A program made the translations under genes and the position numbers. The notes under the pieces were generated by a model. The model worked only from the letters and a program-made list of their open reading frames with translations. It had not been told where the DNA came from and ran no database searches. Below are positions 22,293 through 24,380 of a stretch of DNA of 24,380 nucleotides, in pieces. How positions within the stretch are numbered: the stretch's first letter is position 1; the number at the start of each line of letters is the position of its first letter. The DNA comes from Solirubrobacterales bacterium (lineage in GTDB: Bacteria; Actinomycetota; Thermoleophilia; Solirubrobacterales; Solirubrobacteraceae): positions 1-24,380 of the forward strand of contig DAHVAB010000004.1 in the NCBI GenBank assembly GCA_027314825.1, read 5' to 3'.

Positions 22293-22400
22293 GCGCTCCG
22301 CCGACTGCTCCCTCACATCCGGTGCGAGTGGCCTGAGCGCTCAGCCGACTCCTGCCTTGTGCCGGGCGCGGGCGGCCTGAGCGCTCCGCCTCCCGCTCCC
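22286..22400. repeat. 44-bp degenerate tandem repeat, about 2.6 copies
   Basis: GGCCTGAGCGCTC begins at 22286, 22330 and 22374, exactly 44 bp apart. The first two units stay similar for about 30 bp. The first unit contains the stop codon of the preceding gene, so the 3' end of that gene seems to have been copied downstream into the space before amt. Confidence 0.75.
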
Positions 22401-22462
22401 CGACAGCGATCGGCGCGCTGCGTGTAGTGTCCCGGCCGGTCCCGGCGGGGCCGATCCCGTCC

Positions 22463-23956
22463 ATGTCTGCCCTCCGTTCACATCGCGCACGCCCGCGCAT
22501 GCTGCTGCTTGCGCTCGCGCTCGCCCTCGCGGCGGCGGCGCTGCTCGCGCCCAGCGCGTCCGCGGCGCCCTCGCTGGAAGTGCTCGGGCTGCAGGGGCGC
22601 CTCAGCACCGACCTCGGACTGAACTCCGCCTGGGTGGTCGTCGCGGGCCTCTTCGTCATGTTCATGCAGGCCGGCCTTGCGATGGTGGAGGTCGGCTTCG
22701 TGCGCGGCAAGAACGCCGGCTCGATCGTCGCCAAGATCCTCGCCAACTTCGCGATCTGCGGGATCGTCTTCTGGGCGGTCGGCTTCGCCTTCTCCTTCGG
22801 CTCCGGCGGCCTGTTGCTCGGCACCCACGGCTTCTTCACCGAAGGCCAGAGCGCCTTTCCGCTCGCCTACCCGATCAACCCGAAGGGCGTCACCCCCGAC
22901 ACCCTCTGGTTCTTCGAGTTCGTCTTCTGCGCGATCGCGCTGGCGATCGTCTGGGGCACCACGCTGGAGCGGGTCAAGTTCGGCGTCTACCTCATCTACG
23001 CCCCGATCTTCGCGGGGATCATCTACCCGGTCATCGCCCACTGGATCTTCGCTGACGGCTGGCTGCGAGCCGACCTGCACGTACAGGACTTCGCCGGCTC
23101 GATCGTCGTCGACGTCACGGCCGGCGCCGCGGCGCTCGCCGTGCTGCTGCTGCTCGGCCCGCGTCGCGGCAAGTACGCGCCGGACGGCAAACCGCGCGCC
23201 ATCCCCGGCCACAACATGCCCCTGTTCGGCCTGGGCATCCTGATCCTCTGGCTCGGCTGGTTCGGCTTCAACCCGGGCTCCACGCTGAACGCGCTCGACG
23301 GCCGCTTCCCGGAGATCGTCCTCATCACCCAGCTCGCGGGCTCCGCCGGGGTGCTGGCGGCGCTGGCGGTGATGTGGATGCTCACCAAGACATTCGACAT
23401 CGGCATGGCCGGCAACGGCGCGATCGCGGGCCTCGTCGCGATCACCGGCCCGGCCGGCTATGTGAAGCCCTGGGCGGCCGTCGTGATCGGCGCGGTCGCA
23501 GGGGTGATCGTCGTCTTCGGGGTGATCCGGATCGACCGCCGCGTGGACGACCCGATCGGCGTGCTCTCAGCCCACCTGCTCGCCGGCATCTGGGGTGCGC
23601 TCTCACTGGGCCTGTTCGCCACCCCGCTGCTGGCCGCCCACAACCTGCCGGGCAGCCATGGCGGCCTTCTCTACACGGGCTCCTTCACCCAGCTCGGCTC
23701 GCAGGCGGTGGGGGTGATCGTCACCTTCGCGTTCGTCTTCGTGAGCTCCTACGCCGTCTTCTGGCTCATCGACCGCACGATCGGGCTGCGGGTCTCCCCC
23801 CAGGAAGAGAACGTTGGCCTTGACATCTCCGAGCACGGGATGTACGGCTATCCCGAACAGTTCATCCCCAGCCCCGAGCTGATCGGCTATGGTGCCGTCC
23901 CTGCGAGCCTTAGGATCGGCACCGGCCCACTCTCAGACCCGGACGTGACCGCATGA
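22463..23956 (+). CDS. amt: Ammonium transporter with atypical pore residues
   Basis: Inner-membrane ammonium transporter of the Amt/Mep/Rh family, 497 residues, with a cleavable-looking N-terminus (to about ASA at 34) and eleven expected membrane helices. Family features: RGKNAGSIVAKILAN (81-95), DFAGS (209-213), PRAIPGHNMPLFGLG (244-258), WFGFNPGS (266-273) and the C-terminal GLDISEHGMYGYPE (452-465) that contacts PII proteins. By gapless alignment to E. coli AmtB the first twin-His (H168) is Asp217, while the second (H318) is kept as His371. W148 is Phe196, Q104 is Glu152 and the Gly after H318 is Leu372; F107 is kept as F155. These changes line the pore. ATG 22463 chosen; GTG 22427 also in frame. 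Overlaps glnK by ATGA. Confidence 0.93.
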   Translation: MSALRSHRARPRMLLLALALALAAAALLAPSASAAPSLEVLGLQGRLSTDLGLNSAWVVVAGLFVMFMQAGLAMVEVGFVRGKNAGSIVAKILANFAICGIVFWAVGFAFSFGSGGLLLGTHGFFTEGQSAFPLAYPINPKGVTPDTLWFFEFVFCAIALAIVWGTTLERVKFGVYLIYAPIFAGIIYPVIAHWIFADGWLRADLHVQDFAGSIVVDVTAGAAALAVLLLLGPRRGKYAPDGKPRAIPGHNMPLFGLGILILWLGWFGFNPGSTLNALDGRFPEIVLITQLAGSAGVLAALAVMWMLTKTFDIGMAGNGAIAGLVAITGPAGYVKPWAAVVIGAVAGVIVVFGVIRIDRRVDDPIGVLSAHLLAGIWGALSLGLFATPLLAAHNLPGSHGGLLYTGSFTQLGSQAVGVIVTFAFVFVSSYAVFWLIDRTIGLRVSPQEENVGLDISEHGMYGYPEQFIPSPELIGYGAVPASLRIGTGPLSDPDVTA

Positions 23957-24312
23957 AGAAGGTCGAGGCTTTCATCCGCCACGAGGCGTTCGAGCCGATC
24001 AGGATCGAGCTGCTGGAGCTCGGCTTCCCGTCGCTGTCGGTGATGGAAGCCAAGGGCTCCGGCAGGCAGCGCGGGATCACCGAGCGCTACCGCGGCGCCG
24101 AGCTGACCAGCTGGCTTCGACCGAAGATAAAGATCGAGTGTGTCGTCGCCGACGGCGATGTGCAGACGATCGTGGACACCATCCTCAAGCACGGCCGCAC
24201 CGGCAACGTCGGCGACGGCAAGATCTTCGTTCTGCCTGTCGAGCAGGCCTGGCGGGTTCGCACCGGCGAGTCGGGCGAGGAGATCCTGCAGGCCCACCCC
24301 GGCGAAGGCTGA
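23953..24312 (+). CDS. glnK: PII signal protein (GlnK-type) lacking Tyr51
   Basis: Nitrogen-regulatory PII protein of 119 residues, paired with amt as GlnK normally is. PII proteins form trimers that bind ATP/ADP and 2-oxoglutarate and plug Amt channels with the T-loop. Conserved here: KGSGRQRG with Q39, the T-loop base, K58, the C-terminal signature TGNVGDGKIFV (83-93) and RVRTGESGEE (101-110). The T-loop reads Y46-R47-G-A-E50-L51, so the Tyr51 uridylylated or adenylylated in most bacterial PII is Leu. The next residues (TSWLR) differ from the usual MVDFL. Arg47, the pore-plugging residue in E. coli GlnK, is kept. The start codon overlaps the amt stop by 4 bp, so translation is coupled. Confidence 0.93.
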   Translation: MKKVEAFIRHEAFEPIRIELLELGFPSLSVMEAKGSGRQRGITERYRGAELTSWLRPKIKIECVVADGDVQTIVDTILKHGRTGNVGDGKIFVLPVEQAWRVRTGESGEEILQAHPGEG

Positions 24313-24321
24313 GCCGGGAGC

Positions 24322-24344
24322 CCCGCGGGCCGGCCCGCCGCGGG
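24322..24344 (+). terminator. GC-rich hairpin after glnK
   Basis: CCCGCGG and CCGCGGG form a 7-bp stem around 9 nt, ten bases after the glnK stop. There is no T-run, so termination is only suggested by position and stability. The last 36 bases of the window hold nothing recognisable. Confidence 0.35.
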
Positions 24345-24380
24345 CCGCCCGATCCGCCGGGCCGCGGTCGTGCTCTCGCC

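Overview
The window is a very G+C-rich stretch of what looks like an actinobacterial chromosome. The best guess is class Thermoleophilia (Solirubrobacter/Conexibacter-like). This is inferred from codon composition, an FprA-type reductase, a DUF2993 protein, leaderless-looking starts, and large secreted proteins with an Arg-rich C-terminal module that I associate with that class. No 16S or marker gene is present, so the assignment is tentative.

Layout. (1) 1-3141: the right end of an integrative element whose other end lies left of the window. It carries an AbiE-type toxin-antitoxin/phage-abortive pair (plus strand) and a tyrosine integrase (minus strand), and it abuts the 3' end of tRNA-Lys(TTT), the probable attachment site. 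(2) 3215-9575: a secreted protein with a Gly/Ser linker, an FprA-like NADPH-ferredoxin reductase just downstream of tRNA-Val(TAC), a DUF2993 lipid-binding-type protein, a cytochrome P450 and a PadR regulator with a clear promoter. FprA could in principle supply electrons to the P450. (3) 9680-11525: tRNA-Asp(GTC), then a decayed island holding a Phd/YefM-like antitoxin with only the first residues of its PIN toxin, an intact HigB-HigA-like pair on a near-ideal, apparently leaderless promoter, and a sigma factor cut to 77 codons. (4) 11522-20890: the DGPF/YCII partner of that sigma factor, a large secreted protein, a CatE-like VOC dioxygenase, a flippase-like LPG-synthase-TM protein convergent with a multi-pass GT-C-like membrane protein, an aldo/keto reductase, and a thioredoxin-TPR (YbbN/CnoX-type) protein. 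(5) 21098-24312: two small uncharacterised proteins, then an ammonium transporter overlapping a PII protein gene by ATGA.

The most unusual content is the last pair. The Amt has Asp in place of the first twin-histidine, with further pore-lining changes. Its PII partner has Leu at position 51 in place of the tyrosine that is covalently modified in most bacterial PII proteins, yet keeps the pore-plugging Arg47. A second theme is short tandem repeats of many different periods (7, 8, 11, 24, 44 and 67 bp) in the intergenic gaps. One is a duplicate of the 3' end of the thioredoxin gene that supplies the stop codon of the neighbouring aldo/keto reductase.
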